From contig JAQVOS010000007.1 in NCBI GenBank assembly GCA_028702495.1, positions 1 through 40,594 on the forward strand: a DNA stretch of 40,594 bases. The letters are read 5' to 3'. The number at the start of each line of letters is the position of its first letter. The first letter of the stretch is position 1. The DNA comes from Bacilli bacterium (GTDB lineage: Bacteria > Bacillota_I > Bacilli_A > ML615J-28 > CAG-698). Below the pieces are notes generated by a model. The model saw nothing but the letters and a program-made list of their open reading frames with translations, was not told the DNA's origin and did not search any database. Shown here one piece after another: positions 39,838-40,594 of the stretch. Both the position numbers and the translations under genes were made by a program.

Positions 39838-40296
39838 TTACTTTATACTCTTGACTTGAATGTCAAACTCGCGGTTTTCCGTTTTAATACGAACCACTTC
39901 TTCGACTTTTGCTTTGAGAAGTCCTAATCCAAGGGGTGATTCATTCGAGATTCTCCCATTTGCTGGATCTGCTTCCAAACTTCCAACCAAAGTAAATTCC
40001 TTAGAAAATTTGTCTTCGATGAAATAAACTTCGATGGTTTTTCCAAGATTGCTTGTGGAAGTACCGTTGATGATGATAACATTTTTGATGATGCTTTCAA
40101 GTTCTTTTATGCGAGCTTCAATGCGAGCTTGTTCATCGCGCGCTGCATCATAATCCGCATTTTCTGATAAATCACCTTGAGCACGAGCGTCTTTTAGTGC
40201 TTCAATGTTTTTGATGCGATCTACACTTTTAAGACGTTCAAGTTCTTTAACATATTCATCTAAACCAGATTTTGTTAATTGATGTTTACTATTCAT
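39838..40296 (-). CDS. greA: Transcription elongation factor GreA
   Basis: LTKSGLDEYVKELERLK, ALKDARAQGDLSENADYDAARDEQ, SNESPLGLGLLKAKVEEVV; start at MNSKHQ behind GGAGG. Confidence 0.97.
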   Translation of the reverse strand: MNSKHQLTKSGLDEYVKELERLKSVDRIKNIEALKDARAQGDLSENADYDAARDEQARIEARIKELESIIKNVIIINGTSTSNLGKTIEVYFIEDKFSKEFTLVGSLEADPANGRISNESPLGLGLLKAKVEEVVRIKTENREFDIQVKSIK

Positions 40297-40328
40297 ATCT
40301 AGCCTCCACATTGATTGATTTACATATA

Positions 40329-40357
40329 ATTATACCAAAACTTACCACAAAAAGCAA
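40329..40357 (-). promoter_or_regulatory. greA promoter
   Basis: Minus strand TTGCTT-17 bp-TATAAT with TGG extended -10. Confidence 0.6.
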
Positions 40358-40370
40358 GACAATATTTTTT

Positions 40371-40594
40371 CTATTGTGAAACCAATCGAATCATATCAAA
40401 TGGAGTAACGGCAAACGGAATCAATACATAAACAATTTGTTTAGGATGTCTTGCAGCATCCAGGAGATTCCCCTCTTCATCCCATATATCCTTAATGGTA
40501 ATGCGTGTGTTGGGAAGATGAGGACCAAAGAACTCTAAAGTTGCACCTGCAGGGAAATGGTTTCGTTGTTCTATCTTTGTGCAGCCAGTTTGGG
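40371..40594 (-). CDS. U32-family peptidase, C-terminal part (runs off the window edge)
   Basis: Translates as QTGCTKIEQRNHFPAGATLEFFGPHLPNTRITIKDIWDEEGNLLDAARHPKQIVYVLIPFAVTPFDMIRLVSQ*; adjacency to greA matches Bacillus yrrN/yrrO. Confidence 0.85.
   Translation of the reverse strand, partial: QTGCTKIEQRNHFPAGATLEFFGPHLPNTRITIKDIWDEEGNLLDAARHPKQIVYVLIPFAVTPFDMIRLVSQ

Overview
The window is a gene-dense, low-GC chromosomal segment, probably from a Firmicutes/Mollicutes-like (Acholeplasma/Izemoplasma-type) bacterium using the standard code, since UGA is used as a stop in ATGA gene overlaps. Most of it is conserved housekeeping: dinB, recN, dxs-ispA-xseB-xseA-nusB, apt-rel-dtd, rarA, ispG, rpmG, nfo-cshB-mtaB-rsmE, hrcA-grpE-dnaK-dnaJ with a CIRCE operator, an AlkD-like protein, an MBL hydrolase, ROK kinases, yqeG-yqeH-yqeK-rsfS, greA, and the end of a U32 peptidase. 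The less ordinary items are: (i) a complete 2072-bp IS1634-like element (4324-6395) flanked by a perfect 161-bp direct repeat, which duplicates the whole dinB divergent promoter region and so leaves both neighbours intact; (ii) an undescribed three-gene tail on the apt-rel-dtd operon encoding a TPR-GAF/PAS-degenerate GGDEF-degenerate EAL protein, a protein with a HEPN-like R-X5-H motif, and a membrane protein; (iii) a transposase-derived HTH protein, lacking a catalytic domain, translationally coupled to ispG; (iv) a possible excision footprint of a related IS at 100-138. All calls come from reading the sequence and the supplied ORF translations; no database search was run.
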